This document shows, in pieces, positions 31,460 through 40,477 of a stretch of 59,969 nt of DNA. Each line of letters begins with the position of its first letter. Position 1 is the first letter of the stretch. The position numbers and the translations under genes are program-made. Below the pieces are notes generated by a model, which was not told the DNA's origin, did not search any database, and saw only the letters and a program-made list of their open reading frames with translations. The DNA lies in assembly GCA_001799695.1 (NCBI GenBank), contig MGTY01000100.1:1-59969 (forward strand), read 5' to 3'. Source of the DNA: Elusimicrobia bacterium GWA2_69_24. GTDB taxonomy: Bacteria > Elusimicrobiota > Elusimicrobia > UBA1565.

Positions 31460-34353
31460 GGGGACGAAGGACTCGCCCCGAGCCGGGCCAGGGCGGACTG
31501 CGCCCGCGCATTCCCGGGCACGAGCCTGAGCGCCTCGACATAGTGCCGCCGCGCCTCGGCCGGGTCGCCCAGGCGCTCGTGACCGTCGGCCAGGCGAAGG
31601 TGCGCGTCGGCATCCTCCGGGTTGTTCCGGACGAGGACCTCCCAGTGCGCCATGGCTTCGCCGTAGAGTCGTCGCTGGAACAGCGCATCGGCGACGCGGC
31701 TCCGAACGCCGGCGTCGTGGGGGGACACCGCCACGCCGGTCCGGTACTCCGCAAGGGCCCGCTCCGGCTGGCCCAGGGCGTCCCAGGCGCGCCCCATGCC
31801 CACGTGCGCCTCGCCTTCCCGGGGATTCAGCCCGAGGACCTCGCGCCACGTCGCCAGTGCGCGCTCGGGAGCGGGCAGGCGCTCGTACAGCCGGGCGAGC
31901 CCCTCGAGGAGGTGGAGCTGCCGGCCCCCCTGACCGACCCGCGCGGCAAGGGCGATCGCGTCTCGATACGCCGGCTCCGCTTCGCCGAGCCGCCCCAGGG
32001 CGACGAGCGCCCGCGCCTCGACCGTGGCCAGCTCGGGCGCCGCCCCGAGCGTCTCCCTCGCGCGCCGGACCAGGGCGAGCGCCTGCTCGGCGGAGTGATG
32101 CTGCAGCAGCGCGCTCGCGTGCGCCGCCTGCGCCTGGATCAGCGCCCCCGCGCGCCCGGTCCGCGCGGCCGCGCTCGTGCCGTCCTCGAAGGCCGCCATC
32201 GCCGCGCGCCACAGCTCCTGCGAGCGCGCGGGCTCGGTCCCCTCCAGACGGAGGCTCAACCGGTTGAGAAACCCCGCGAGGTCGATCCGGCTGGACGGCC
32301 CATCGGGGAGGAGGCGGACGAGCTGCCGGTAGTCTGCCGAGACCTCGAGGGCGAGTCCGGCGAGCTCCGGAATGAGGGTCGCCTGGATGCCGAGGGCCCG
32401 GCGGGCCGCCGAGTAGCCGACCTCCAGCAGCGCCTCGCGCTCTCGTGCTCCATCGCTGCCGAAGCCGCCCGCGCGCCGTAGCGCCCAGAGCGCCAGGAGG
32501 CGCGGCGGGTACGGATTGCGCGGCTCGATCGCCATCGCGGAGCGGAACAGCAGGAGCGGGTCCGGACGCCCGGCCTCCGCGCCCGGAGGTGTCGCGTCCA
32601 TGACGCCGCGCAGCCACGCCAGCCGGGCCCTCGGCAGCGCTCGCCACGGGTCCAGGCGGATCGCCTCCTCGTACTGGCGAGCCGCGCGCTCCAGCCAGCT
32701 CCGGGCTTCGTCGCCCGTGCCGTCCTGGACGTGGCGATAGCCACGCTGCGCGTACATCTCCGCGAGCCTGAGCGGGTACCTCGCACGCGCCGGGTCGAGG
32801 GCACGGCTCGCGAGCAGACGCGACTCGTCGCCGGGGGGCGCCGTCAGGATCGCCTCGTCGGCGACGTCTTCCGTCCCATCCAGCCGCTCGGCCAGGGCTT
32901 CGCGCCCGGCTGCGGCCGCGGCAAGGCCCAGGAGCGCCGCCCCGGCGAGGGCGAGCACGGCGCGCCCCCGCCACGTCAGGGCAGTGTGCGACTCGCGGAT
33001 CGCGCCGCCGCCCAGGGCCGACGGCAGCAGCCCCGCGGCGACCACGGCGAACACGGCGTTGGCGGGCGTCCGCAGCGGGAAGTCGGTCAGGCTGTGGAGG
33101 AACAGGACCAGGAGTGCTGCGAGGATCCCCCACCCGACGGCCTTGCCGAAGCGATCCGTCTCGGACATCGGCCGCGCCACCCAGCCGACAATCCGGCACA
33201 CCGCCACCGCCGTGATGACGAGGCCGACCACGCCCACCGTGGCCAGCACCTCCAGCAACTCGTTGTGCGCCGCGTTCTGGAACAGCCCCGGGGCGAGGCT
33301 CGCCTGCTGGAAGTGGGGAAAGACGGCGCGGTAGGTCCCGAGTCCTGTCCCGAACACGGGCGCCGCCGAGACCATCTGTAGCGTAGCCTCCCAGGCGGCC
33401 AGGCGCCCTTCCTGCGTCGGCTGGTCGAGGAGAATGACGAGACGCTCCCGCACCTGTGGAGTCATCCAGACGCCGAGCCCGCTCGCCCCCAGCCAGGCTC
33501 CGGCCAGGCCCAAGCCCCAGGCGCGGCCGCGCAGGGAGCCCACGAGTCCCGCCAGGAGCACGCCCAGGCCGAGCGCGGCGCTCGCCACGCCCGCCCGAGA
33601 CCGCGTGAGCACGAGGGCGACGACGAAGAGCGCCGTCATCGTGGCGAGCGCCAGACCGACCAGCCAGGCGACGACGGTGCCGCCGCGAGCCGCTTCGAGC
33701 TGCCGCCGCTCGCCCGAGACCACCCAGCCGATCAGCGCGCCGGTGGCGATGGACGCGGACATGCCGAGGAACGTCGCGAAGTGGTTGGCGTTGATGAACG
33801 TCCCGAAGAGCCGCGAGGGATAGTAGCGGTTGACGTAGCCGAAGATGCTCGCGTTCCCCGCGGCGTGCTGTACGAGGCCATAGACCGTCGGCAGCGCGGC
33901 GCTTCCGACGAGCAGCAGGACGCCGTGGCGAAGGTAACGACGGCGGGCCGCCTGGACGGTGATGAACAGCAGCACGCCGTACGCGAGCACCTGGACGAGC
34001 GCCGACCTGGTCATCCAGGGCGAGGTCGTCGAGATCCGCGTCGGAGCGAGCTGCGGAAGCGCCAGCGGGTCCTGAGCTCCGCCGAGCCCAAGAACCGCGG
34101 CGAGCCACTGGGCGAGGCCCAGCGAGCCGAGCAGCGCCAGAGGAAGGTGCCACGGATGGGCCCGGACGACCAGCCGCCCTCTAACGACACCCCCGACCAC
34201 CCAGACCGCCCCCAGCGCGAAGACCGCGAGCTGCAGCAGCCCGGCGAACGGGTTGCGCGCCGCTCCGAGCGGGAGTGGCGCGAGGAGGACGACGGTCGCC
34301 AGGCCGAGAAGGAGAATCGCGTGCCGCGCGTCGCTACGAGCCTCGCCCGACAG
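31456..34353 (-). CDS. O-antigen ligase/polymerase with C-terminal TPR repeats
   Basis: About 965 residues. The first half has ten or more membrane helices and the Wzy_C signature (FINANHFATFLGMSA, LVLTRSRAGVASAALG, a GTGLGTY loop, HNELLEVLATVG). The second half (from about residue 560) is soluble, with TPR-like helical repeats ending in canonical units (PERALAEYRTGVAVSPHD, LGDPAEARRHYVEALRLVPG). Such proteins polymerise or ligate glycans in the periplasm. The start is uncertain: homologous sequence runs up to SDARHAILLLGLATVVLL, but no ATG or GTG lies between the Wzc stop region and a GTG at 34200. CTG at 34353 has a GGGGA seven bases before it. An ATG at 34527 would overlap the Wzc gene by about 190 bases. 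Confidence 0.82.
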   Translation of the reverse strand: MSGEARSDARHAILLLGLATVVLLAPLPLGAARNPFAGLLQLAVFALGAVWVVGGVVRGRLVVRAHPWHLPLALLGSLGLAQWLAAVLGLGGAQDPLALPQLAPTRISTTSPWMTRSALVQVLAYGVLLFITVQAARRRYLRHGVLLLVGSAALPTVYGLVQHAAGNASIFGYVNRYYPSRLFGTFINANHFATFLGMSASIATGALIGWVVSGERRQLEAARGGTVVAWLVGLALATMTALFVVALVLTRSRAGVASAALGLGVLLAGLVGSLRGRAWGLGLAGAWLGASGLGVWMTPQVRERLVILLDQPTQEGRLAAWEATLQMVSAAPVFGTGLGTYRAVFPHFQQASLAPGLFQNAAHNELLEVLATVGVVGLVITAVAVCRIVGWVARPMSETDRFGKAVGWGILAALLVLFLHSLTDFPLRTPANAVFAVVAAGLLPSALGGGAIRESHTALTWRGRAVLALAGAALLGLAAAAAGREALAERLDGTEDVADEAILTAPPGDESRLLASRALDPARARYPLRLAEMYAQRGYRHVQDGTGDEARSWLERAARQYEEAIRLDPWRALPRARLAWLRGVMDATPPGAEAGRPDPLLLFRSAMAIEPRNPYPPRLLALWALRRAGGFGSDGAREREALLEVGYSAARRALGIQATLIPELAGLALEVSADYRQLVRLLPDGPSSRIDLAGFLNRLSLRLEGTEPARSQELWRAAMAAFEDGTSAAARTGRAGALIQAQAAHASALLQHHSAEQALALVRRARETLGAAPELATVEARALVALGRLGEAEPAYRDAIALAARVGQGGRQLHLLEGLARLYERLPAPERALATWREVLGLNPREGEAHVGMGRAWDALGQPERALAEYRTGVAVSPHDAGVRSRVADALFQRRLYGEAMAHWEVLVRNNPEDADAHLRLADGHERLGDPAEARRHYVEALRLVPGNARAQSALARLGASPSSP

Positions 34354-36448
34354 TCTGATTCCCCGCCCGCCCGCGGGAGGTCCGCTTCCGCGGCGCGCCG
34401 TAGTAGTAAGAGTAGTGCTTGTCGTCCCGGGGCGTGTACCCGTCGTACACGAACCCGAGGACCGGGACACGAATCCGATCGAGCTGCCCGACCATCTTCC
34501 GGAGCCGCCACTGGGAGCCGTGGCCATGGCGCACCACGAGGACGATGCCTTCCGTCAGGGGAGCGAGCGCCATGGAATCGGCCACGAGCGTGATCGGAGG
34601 GGAGTCGAACAGGATCAGATCGAACTCTTCCGCCAGCGCGTCGAGCTGCGCGCTGAAGTACGCGGACTTGATCAACGCCAGCGGGCTCCCGGTGACGCGA
34701 CCCACCGGGAGCAGCGACAGGCCGGGCACCGCCGTCGGCCGCACGGCTTCACCGAGCGGGGTGCCGCGGCGCGCGGCCTCGCCGATGTCGGAGGGCGTGC
34801 GGACGCCGAAGAACCTGTCGAGCGTGGGATGCCGCAGGTCGGTGTCGACGAGGAGGACACGGGTGCCGAGGCGCGCGAGGGTGACCGCGAGGTTCGCCGC
34901 GATCGTCGACTTGCCTTCCTGGGGGGTGGCGCTGGTCACGAGAATGCGCCGCGGGAGGGATCCATTGCTGTCGCTGCGCAGCGCGACGCCGATGAGATTC
35001 AACGACTCGACGGCCCGGGTGTCCGCCCCGTCGGTCTCGACCAGTCGATGCCGCGCCTTGTCCGGCGCGTCCTTGAGGGCGCTGGGGCTGACGGCCTGGA
35101 GGACCGGCACGGTGCCCAGGAGCGGGGCGCCGAGGAGCTGGGCCACGTCGTCCGGGTTCTGCACGGAGTCCTCGGCGAACTCCAGGACGAAGGCGATCAC
35201 CAGGCCGCCGACGAGGCCGGCCAGCAACCCCATCAGCAGATTCTGCAGCCGCCGGGGACGGATCGGAAACGTGGGCACCGTCGCCGCCTCGGCCACCCGG
35301 ACCGTGTTGGTGTTCAGCTCGCTGCTGAGGCCCGTCTCCCGCAGGCGCTTGATCAGGAAGTCCAGCATGTCCCGACCGACCGTCGCCTCGCGCTGCAGCA
35401 CGTTGAACTGGACTTCCTTCCTGGCGAGATCCTGCGTCTCTTTCTTGTAGCGCTCGAAGGCCTGGAGCATCGCGGCTTCCCGGGCCTTCTGGATCTTGTA
35501 CTGTCCCTCGAGCGCCTGGAAGACGCGGCCATGCTCGGTCTTCAAACGAGCGCGGATGTCGTCGAGCTGGGCGCGCGCGCGGACGACGGCGGGATGCTTG
35601 TCCTTGTACGTCTTCAGGAGGTTGTTCAGCTCCGTCTGCGCAGCCGCTTCCTGCGCGCGGAGGCCGGCCAGCGCCTCGCTCTTCGCCTCGAGGGCCGCGG
35701 AGTTGGGGCCGCCCTCCCGGACGGTCCTGAGCTGGGCCTCCAGCTCCAGGCGCCTCGTCTGGGCATCGACGTACGCCGCGTGGAAATCGGACATCTTGCT
35801 GGCCGCCGCGTTCGCACGCTGGGGCAGCAGGATCAGCTGGTGCTCCTCCTTGTAGCGCCCGAGGGCCATCTCCGCCCGGTTGAGGCTGTCCTTCATGTTC
35901 TTCACTTCGTTCGTCAGGTACTCGTAGGCGTTGCGACTGCCCTCGAGGCGCAGGTCGGAGACGTGTCTGACGAACCCGTTCGCGATGGCGTTGGCGAGAT
36001 CGGCCGCAAAGACCGGGTCGCCGTCCTCCACCCTGATGTCGACCAGCCGGGTCCCCCGCACGACCTCGACCTTGACGCCGCCGAGCACGGCCTTCGCCGG
36101 ATCGGGGGCGCCGGCCAGCCCCGGCCGTCGCGTCGCCAGCTGCAGCCCGTCGATGGCCCGCTGGATCACCGGGCGGCTCCGGATCAGCTCAAACTGCGTC
36201 TCGTAGAAGTTGGTCATGTCCGGGCGGTCGATCTCGATCTGCTGGAGGGGGTCGATGCGATACCGGTCGACGAGCACCCGGGCGCTCGCGAGGTACACGG
36301 GCTCCTGCATGGCCGTCGCGATGGCGACGACCGCGACGACGAGCAGCGTCACGGCGAGGACGAGACGGCGTCGCTTGCGGAGCACATCGAGATAGTCCGC
36401 GAACGAGGAAAACCTGTGTGTCGCCCCGCCGGCTCTTCCCTGGCTCAT
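34334..36448 (-). CDS. wzc: Wzc-like polysaccharide co-polymerase and tyrosine autokinase
   Basis: 704 residues. It has an N-terminal membrane helix near 28-48, a long periplasmic coiled-coil Wzz domain (about 60-410), a second helix at about 420-445 and a cytoplasmic BY-kinase domain. Walker A is VTSATPQEGKSTIAANLA, Walker A' VLLVDTDLRHP and Walker B ILFDSPPITLVADS. The tail has a Tyr-rich cluster (HYSYYYGAP). The protein controls chain length and export by cyclic autophosphorylation together with the OPX protein downstream. ATG at 36448 with a GAGGCGGAA leader, 22 bases from the OPX gene. No separate Wzb-like phosphatase is seen in the window. Confidence 0.92.
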   Translation of the reverse strand: MSQGRAGGATHRFSSFADYLDVLRKRRRLVLAVTLLVVAVVAIATAMQEPVYLASARVLVDRYRIDPLQQIEIDRPDMTNFYETQFELIRSRPVIQRAIDGLQLATRRPGLAGAPDPAKAVLGGVKVEVVRGTRLVDIRVEDGDPVFAADLANAIANGFVRHVSDLRLEGSRNAYEYLTNEVKNMKDSLNRAEMALGRYKEEHQLILLPQRANAAASKMSDFHAAYVDAQTRRLELEAQLRTVREGGPNSAALEAKSEALAGLRAQEAAAQTELNNLLKTYKDKHPAVVRARAQLDDIRARLKTEHGRVFQALEGQYKIQKAREAAMLQAFERYKKETQDLARKEVQFNVLQREATVGRDMLDFLIKRLRETGLSSELNTNTVRVAEAATVPTFPIRPRRLQNLLMGLLAGLVGGLVIAFVLEFAEDSVQNPDDVAQLLGAPLLGTVPVLQAVSPSALKDAPDKARHRLVETDGADTRAVESLNLIGVALRSDSNGSLPRRILVTSATPQEGKSTIAANLAVTLARLGTRVLLVDTDLRHPTLDRFFGVRTPSDIGEAARRGTPLGEAVRPTAVPGLSLLPVGRVTGSPLALIKSAYFSAQLDALAEEFDLILFDSPPITLVADSMALAPLTEGIVLVVRHGHGSQWRLRKMVGQLDRIRVPVLGFVYDGYTPRDDKHYSYYYGAPRKRTSRGRAGNQTVGRGS

Positions 36449-36470
36449 TTCCGCCTCTGCGACCCCGCGC

Positions 36471-37604
36471 TCAGAAGAACGACTCCGGAACCACGATGAT
36501 GTCGTCCTCGTGGAGCGGGATCGCCTTGTCCCGCTGACCCCGCTTGATGATGTCGTCCATGTCGACGTAGATCGTCTCCTGCCCCTTCTTCGTCGTGCGA
36601 ATGACCTTCGTCCGCCCCGGCGCCGCCCGCTCCGTGAACCCACCGGCGATGCTGATGGCTTCCAGGATCGTCAGCCCGCCCTCGAGCGAGTAGGTGCCGG
36701 GGTTCCTGACCGCCCCCATCACGAAGTACGCGTTCCCGCGGGGCACGACGACGGTGTCCTCCTCCCGGACCCGGAAATTCCGACCCGGGGGCACCGCGCC
36801 CGAGAGATCGACGACGCGGCGCTCCTCCTTCCCGTCGGGAAGCGTCCGCACGACCTGCACGCCTTTGCGCGACGCCTTGGGCGTGAAGCCGCCCGCCGCC
36901 GCGATGATCTCCAGGATCGAGGTGTCCTCCTTCTCGAGGCCCTGGGCGCCCGGGCGCCCGACCTCCCCGAGCACGAGCACCGACAGCAGCCGGGAGACCA
37001 CCACCGTATCGCCGTCCTGGAGCAGGAAGTCGCCGGGCGTGCCCGCCGCCTGCAGCCCGTCCACGCGGAATCGCCACGTGTCCCTCTCGGTCGCGTTGCC
37101 GTCCGCGGCGGGCCCCGGCGCCTTCCGCGGACGGATGACGCTGACCTGCTTGGTCACGCTGCCCGCGAAGGCGCCGGCCTGCGTCACGATGTCGAGCAGG
37201 GTCGTCCGCCCGCTCAGCGGGTACGGACCGGGACGCGCCACCTCGCCGAGCACGAGCACCTTCTTGCTGCGGTACTCGACGACGGTGACGCTGACCTGGG
37301 GGTTGACCAGATAGTCCCTGGCCAGCAGCTTGGTGATGGTCTCGGCGACCTCCACCTCGGTCAGCCCGACGCTCCGCACGCTCCCGATGAAGGGGAAGTT
37401 GATCGTGCCGTCGTCCGAGACGTCGTAGTTCCGCGAGAGGTCGGCCTGGCCGTAGACGTTGATCCTGAGGACGTCGCGCGGCCCGATGACGTAGCTCGAG
37501 GCCAGCGCCGGGAGGGGCGCGAAGCCGAGCGCCAGCAGCGCAACGACCGCTCCGAGGCCCGCCACGCGCGCCGCGAGTCTCGACCTAGAACGATACGCCG
37601 ACAC
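36471..37604 (-). CDS. Polysaccharide export protein, OPX/Wza family with SLBB repeats
   Basis: 377 residues, GTG start at 37604 and a signal peptide of about 35 residues ending PLPALA. A Poly_export (PES) domain opens with SYVIGPRDVLRINVYGQADLS. It is followed by three SLBB beta-grasp blocks (VLVLGEVARPGPYPLSG, VLVLGEVGRPGAQGLEK, YFVMGAVRNPGTYSLEG). There is no lipobox cysteine, unlike classic Wza, so outer-membrane insertion may rely on the beta-barrel next door. It would act as the periplasmic channel docking on Wzc. The start overlaps the 3' end of the beta-barrel gene by 20 bases. Confidence 0.9.
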   Translation of the reverse strand: MSAYRSRSRLAARVAGLGAVVALLALGFAPLPALASSYVIGPRDVLRINVYGQADLSRNYDVSDDGTINFPFIGSVRSVGLTEVEVAETITKLLARDYLVNPQVSVTVVEYRSKKVLVLGEVARPGPYPLSGRTTLLDIVTQAGAFAGSVTKQVSVIRPRKAPGPAADGNATERDTWRFRVDGLQAAGTPGDFLLQDGDTVVVSRLLSVLVLGEVGRPGAQGLEKEDTSILEIIAAAGGFTPKASRKGVQVVRTLPDGKEERRVVDLSGAVPPGRNFRVREEDTVVVPRGNAYFVMGAVRNPGTYSLEGGLTILEAISIAGGFTERAAPGRTKVIRTTKKGQETIYVDMDDIIKRGQRDKAIPLHEDDIIVVPESFF

Positions 37605-38739
37605 TCCCGAAGACCCGGTTGTCCGCGTAGTCGAACTGATCGAAGTTGGAGTCCCTTCGGGTGTAGTCGTAGTTCGCATCGACGTGCAACCACTTCTGGA
37701 TTTGGTACCGGATGCCCAGGCCAAACCCGTATCGGAAATCCGTTCGCTTCTCCGACGTCCCGGCGTTGTCGGCCCGCTGCGGGAACTCGTCGACGCCCGC
37801 CGTGATCCGGGGCAGGAAGAAGAGCCGGGGGCGAAACGCATAGTCGGCGGAGAGCTGCGCGTCCGTGGAGACGAATTGCGAGTTCCCGACGAACGCCGAG
37901 GCCTGGACGCTGCGACTCATGAGGAGCCGGAAGCTCAGGCGCTCCAGCGGCTGGAACTTCGTGTCCGACGACGTCACGAACTGCTGCAGGTCGGACTGAC
38001 CGCCGGTCTCGAAATGCGTTCGTTCGTAGCCGAGCTTCGCCGTGCTCGACAGACGCTCCGTAATGTTCCCCTCGAGGCCGAGCAACGCGCGCTGCCGGGT
38101 GTTGTCCCGATCCACGGCCGAGGCATACGTCTCGTCGACGCGGTTGTACTCGACGAAGACGCGCAACCGCGGCGTGAACCGGTAGTAGACCCGGCCGCCG
38201 AGCGTGAGGGCGGAGCGGTCCAGGATCTCGAAGTCCCGGCCCTGGTAGTCCGCGTAGAAGTGGTTGAGGAGGACGCCGAGCCCCCAGCGCCCGTAGGCGT
38301 CCCAGTCGGCGCCACCGCCGGCCTCGTTCTCGTTGCGCTTGATCCGGGTGGCCAGCTCGGAGGACGGGAAGTCGTCGGTGCTCGCGAACTTCTCCTTGGC
38401 GAAGAACGACAGCTTCGTGAACGTCAGCGACCCCGCGAGATCGAAGAAGTGACGCTCGGTGTCGAGGTTCCCGCGCTCGACGTAGCGGAGGATCTCGTTC
38501 CGGTACGCCGCGGAGAGCTGGTCGGATCCGCCGAGCCGCAGCTGGGCCGCGAGCCCCGTGGAGACCGTGCTGATGAAGTCCGACTTGGCACCACTGGACT
38601 GCCGCAGGACGTTATCGTCGTACTCGCCGGTGTACCTGAGCGACGGGATGAGCTTGAACCCGTCGAAATCGAGAGCCGCGGCCGGCGACACGAGCGCGAG
38701 GCACATCGCCGCAGTCAGGAGAAGGGAGCGTCGCCGCAC
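37585..38739 (-). CDS. Outer-membrane beta-barrel protein of the export system
   Basis: 384 residues with a clean signal peptide (MRRRSLLLTAAMCLALVSPAAA). The mature part shows alternating strands with aromatic ends and closes with FGSVGVSF, a terminal Phe typical of outer-membrane barrels. It resembles the BBP2_2/Gne-type barrels found with polysaccharide export genes rather than a TonB receptor. It could form the outer-membrane pore for the polymer or support the OPX channel, which here has no lipid anchor. It lies nine bases from the FecR-domain gene and overlaps the OPX start by 20 bases. Confidence 0.85.
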   Translation of the reverse strand: MRRRSLLLTAAMCLALVSPAAALDFDGFKLIPSLRYTGEYDDNVLRQSSGAKSDFISTVSTGLAAQLRLGGSDQLSAAYRNEILRYVERGNLDTERHFFDLAGSLTFTKLSFFAKEKFASTDDFPSSELATRIKRNENEAGGGADWDAYGRWGLGVLLNHFYADYQGRDFEILDRSALTLGGRVYYRFTPRLRVFVEYNRVDETYASAVDRDNTRQRALLGLEGNITERLSSTAKLGYERTHFETGGQSDLQQFVTSSDTKFQPLERLSFRLLMSRSVQASAFVGNSQFVSTDAQLSADYAFRPRLFFLPRITAGVDEFPQRADNAGTSEKRTDFRYGFGLGIRYQIQKWLHVDANYDYTRRDSNFDQFDYADNRVFGSVGVSF

Positions 38740-38748
38740 GCTCTGCGC

Positions 38749-39648
38749 CTACTGTCCACTGACCGGTTGTGTCGGCGCCGGGGGAGGCGGCAGCGGCTGC
38801 GCGGGGGGCTGAAGCGCCGGGGCCGGAGACGGCGGCGGCGGCGCCGTGGCCGCGGCCACGGTGGCTGCGGCCAGGGTGACGAGGGCCTGCTGGATCACCG
38901 TCGTCGGGACGATCACGACCGTCGCCTGGGTGAGCGCCGGCGCGTTCGCGGTCGTCTGGTTCGTCGCCGCGGTGACCTGCGCCTGGACGCTCGGGGGCAG
39001 CGCCGAGATCGGCGTCGGGGCAGAGGGCAATTGCCCGGCCACGTGGCTGACGAAGGCGCCCGCGGCAACCACGCGCGCGGTGCGAGAGCGGAGGTCGAGG
39101 TAGGCGGCGGACGCGAACGCGGCCGGCTGCCCGGGCGAGGGCAGGACGAACAGCACGCCCGTGTTCGTCCGGGGATCGAAGGCGAAGACCACCACGGTGC
39201 CCCACACCGCCGCCACGCCGGTCGGCGTTGAGATGGAGAAGTTCGACTGGCGGGCCTGCACGATCTGGGCCGGCGCCTGGCGCACCTGGGCGCGCACCTT
39301 GCCGACGACCAGGTGGGTGAAGATGTTGCGCGCGCCCGTCCGGCGGTCCACCTCGAGCTTCGTCAGCGCGTAGCGGCTGTTCTCTGCGACGAGGATCGTG
39401 CTGCCGTCGGGCAGCGCGACCTCGGCCGATCCGCCCGCGAAGGTCCGCACCTGCGCGCCCTCCGGCAGTCTCGTGTTCGCCGTCAGCGGGACCCACTGGG
39501 TCTGGCCCGGGTTAAGCGCTTCCGCCCGCCCTGTCACGCCGGTGACGGTCGCTTGCCCCGGCTGCATCTGCCCCCAGGAGACGCCCGCGGAGCCCAGGGC
39601 TACCGCTCCTGCCAGGACCCCGATCAATAGTGCGGCCGGGCGGTTCAC
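38749..39648 (-). CDS. FecR-domain exported protein
   Basis: 299 residues, GTG start at 39648 with a GGAG seven bases upstream. A signal peptide ends around residue 26. The FecR domain (about 30-160) shows VTGVTGRAEALNPG, LPEGAQVRTFAGGSAEVALPDGS and SISTPTGVAAVWGTVVVF. The C-terminal third is Ala/Pro/Thr-rich and ends in Pro runs, a likely cell-wall or periplasm-spanning linker. Unlike ferric-citrate FecR there is no FecI sigma gene nearby, so this is the structural FecR_C-less type often seen with polysaccharide export. It is the first gene behind a good promoter and heads the long export unit. Confidence 0.85.
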   Translation of the reverse strand: MNRPAALLIGVLAGAVALGSAGVSWGQMQPGQATVTGVTGRAEALNPGQTQWVPLTANTRLPEGAQVRTFAGGSAEVALPDGSTILVAENSRYALTKLEVDRRTGARNIFTHLVVGKVRAQVRQAPAQIVQARQSNFSISTPTGVAAVWGTVVVFAFDPRTNTGVLFVLPSPGQPAAFASAAYLDLRSRTARVVAAGAFVSHVAGQLPSAPTPISALPPSVQAQVTAATNQTTANAPALTQATVVIVPTTVIQQALVTLAAATVAAATAPPPPSPAPALQPPAQPLPPPPAPTQPVSGQ

Positions 39649-39709
39649 ATCGAGGCTCCTTCGCAGTCAAATCTCCTGGAACGAAAGCCCGTTACGGCTA
39701 CGCTTAAGG

Positions 39710-39739
39710 ATGATACCGACACGGGGCCTGTTCGGTCAA
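39710..39739 (-). promoter_or_regulatory. Sigma70-like promoter of the export unit
   Basis: Minus strand: TTGACC (39739-39734), 18-base spacer, TATCAT (39715-39710). The transcript would begin near 39703 and run into the FecR gene at 39648. The -35 box overlaps the stop codon of the nucleotidyltransferase gene. This 88-base gap is the only clear break between 11.3 and 52.6 kb. Confidence 0.55.
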
Positions 39740-40467
39740 TCATCGTGGGCCCAAACCGTGGCCCGGGGGCCCGGGCGGAGCCGCCCCTGGGCGTCCTGGG
39801 CGCGGCGGTACCCATCGGGCGTGCCGATATCGCAGAGAAAGCCGTCGATCAGTTGCCCGTGGGCCCGGCCGACGAGCCCGGGCAGCACGTGCAGCCCGAA
39901 ATCGGCGAACCCCGCCGTCGGCAGGGCCTCACGAAGCGCCGGACTCGCCACGAAAATGCCCGCGCTCGCCAGGTCCGAGATGGGCCTGCTCGGCTTCTCG
40001 ACGAAGCCCTGGACCAGCCCCGAGGGGTCGAGCGCCACGACCCCGCAGGCTTCCGGATTCGGGGGCCGGAACAGGCCGATCGTGAGCGGCGCGCCACTGG
40101 CCCGATGCCCGCGGACGAGGGCGCCGAGGTCGGCGTCCGTCAGGTTGTCCGCGTAGAGAATCAGGAAGTCCCGCTCGCCGCGGGCGAAGTCCCAGTTCTC
40201 CCGCACCGTCCCGGCGGTCCCGAGGAGCTCGGGCTCGTGCGTGGTCCGCACGGCGACCGGGCCCGTGTAGCCCGCGAGGAACGCCTGCACGCGCTCGCCC
40301 CGATGATGGAGGTTGATCAGCACCTCGCCGATGCCGTGCCGGGCGCACAGGTCGAGCCAGATCGCGAGGAGCGGGACCCCGCGGATGGGGAGCAGGCACT
40401 TCGGGATGTCCTCGGTCAGCGGCCGCAAGCGATGTCCGAGCCCGGCGGCGAGCAGAAAGGCCTTCAC
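39736..40467 (-). CDS. Sugar-1-phosphate nucleotidyltransferase, HddC-like
   Basis: 243 residues of the RmlA/GMPP fold. The signature FLLAAGLGHRLRPLTEDIPK is complete at the N-terminus, and DFLILYADNLTDAD carries the metal-binding Asp. The C-terminal hexapeptide domain of large GMPPs is absent. It would couple NTP to a sugar-1-phosphate; the pairing with the HddA-like kinase 10 bases upstream suggests a GDP-heptose or similar sugar. GTG start. It is the last gene of the 52.6-39.7 kb unit. Confidence 0.85.
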   Translation of the reverse strand: MKAFLLAAGLGHRLRPLTEDIPKCLLPIRGVPLLAIWLDLCARHGIGEVLINLHHRGERVQAFLAGYTGPVAVRTTHEPELLGTAGTVRENWDFARGERDFLILYADNLTDADLGALVRGHRASGAPLTIGLFRPPNPEACGVVALDPSGLVQGFVEKPSRPISDLASAGIFVASPALREALPTAGFADFGLHVLPGLVGRAHGQLIDGFLCDIGTPDGYRRAQDAQGRLRPGPRATVWAHDD

Positions 40468-40477
40468 GCCGTGCCCC

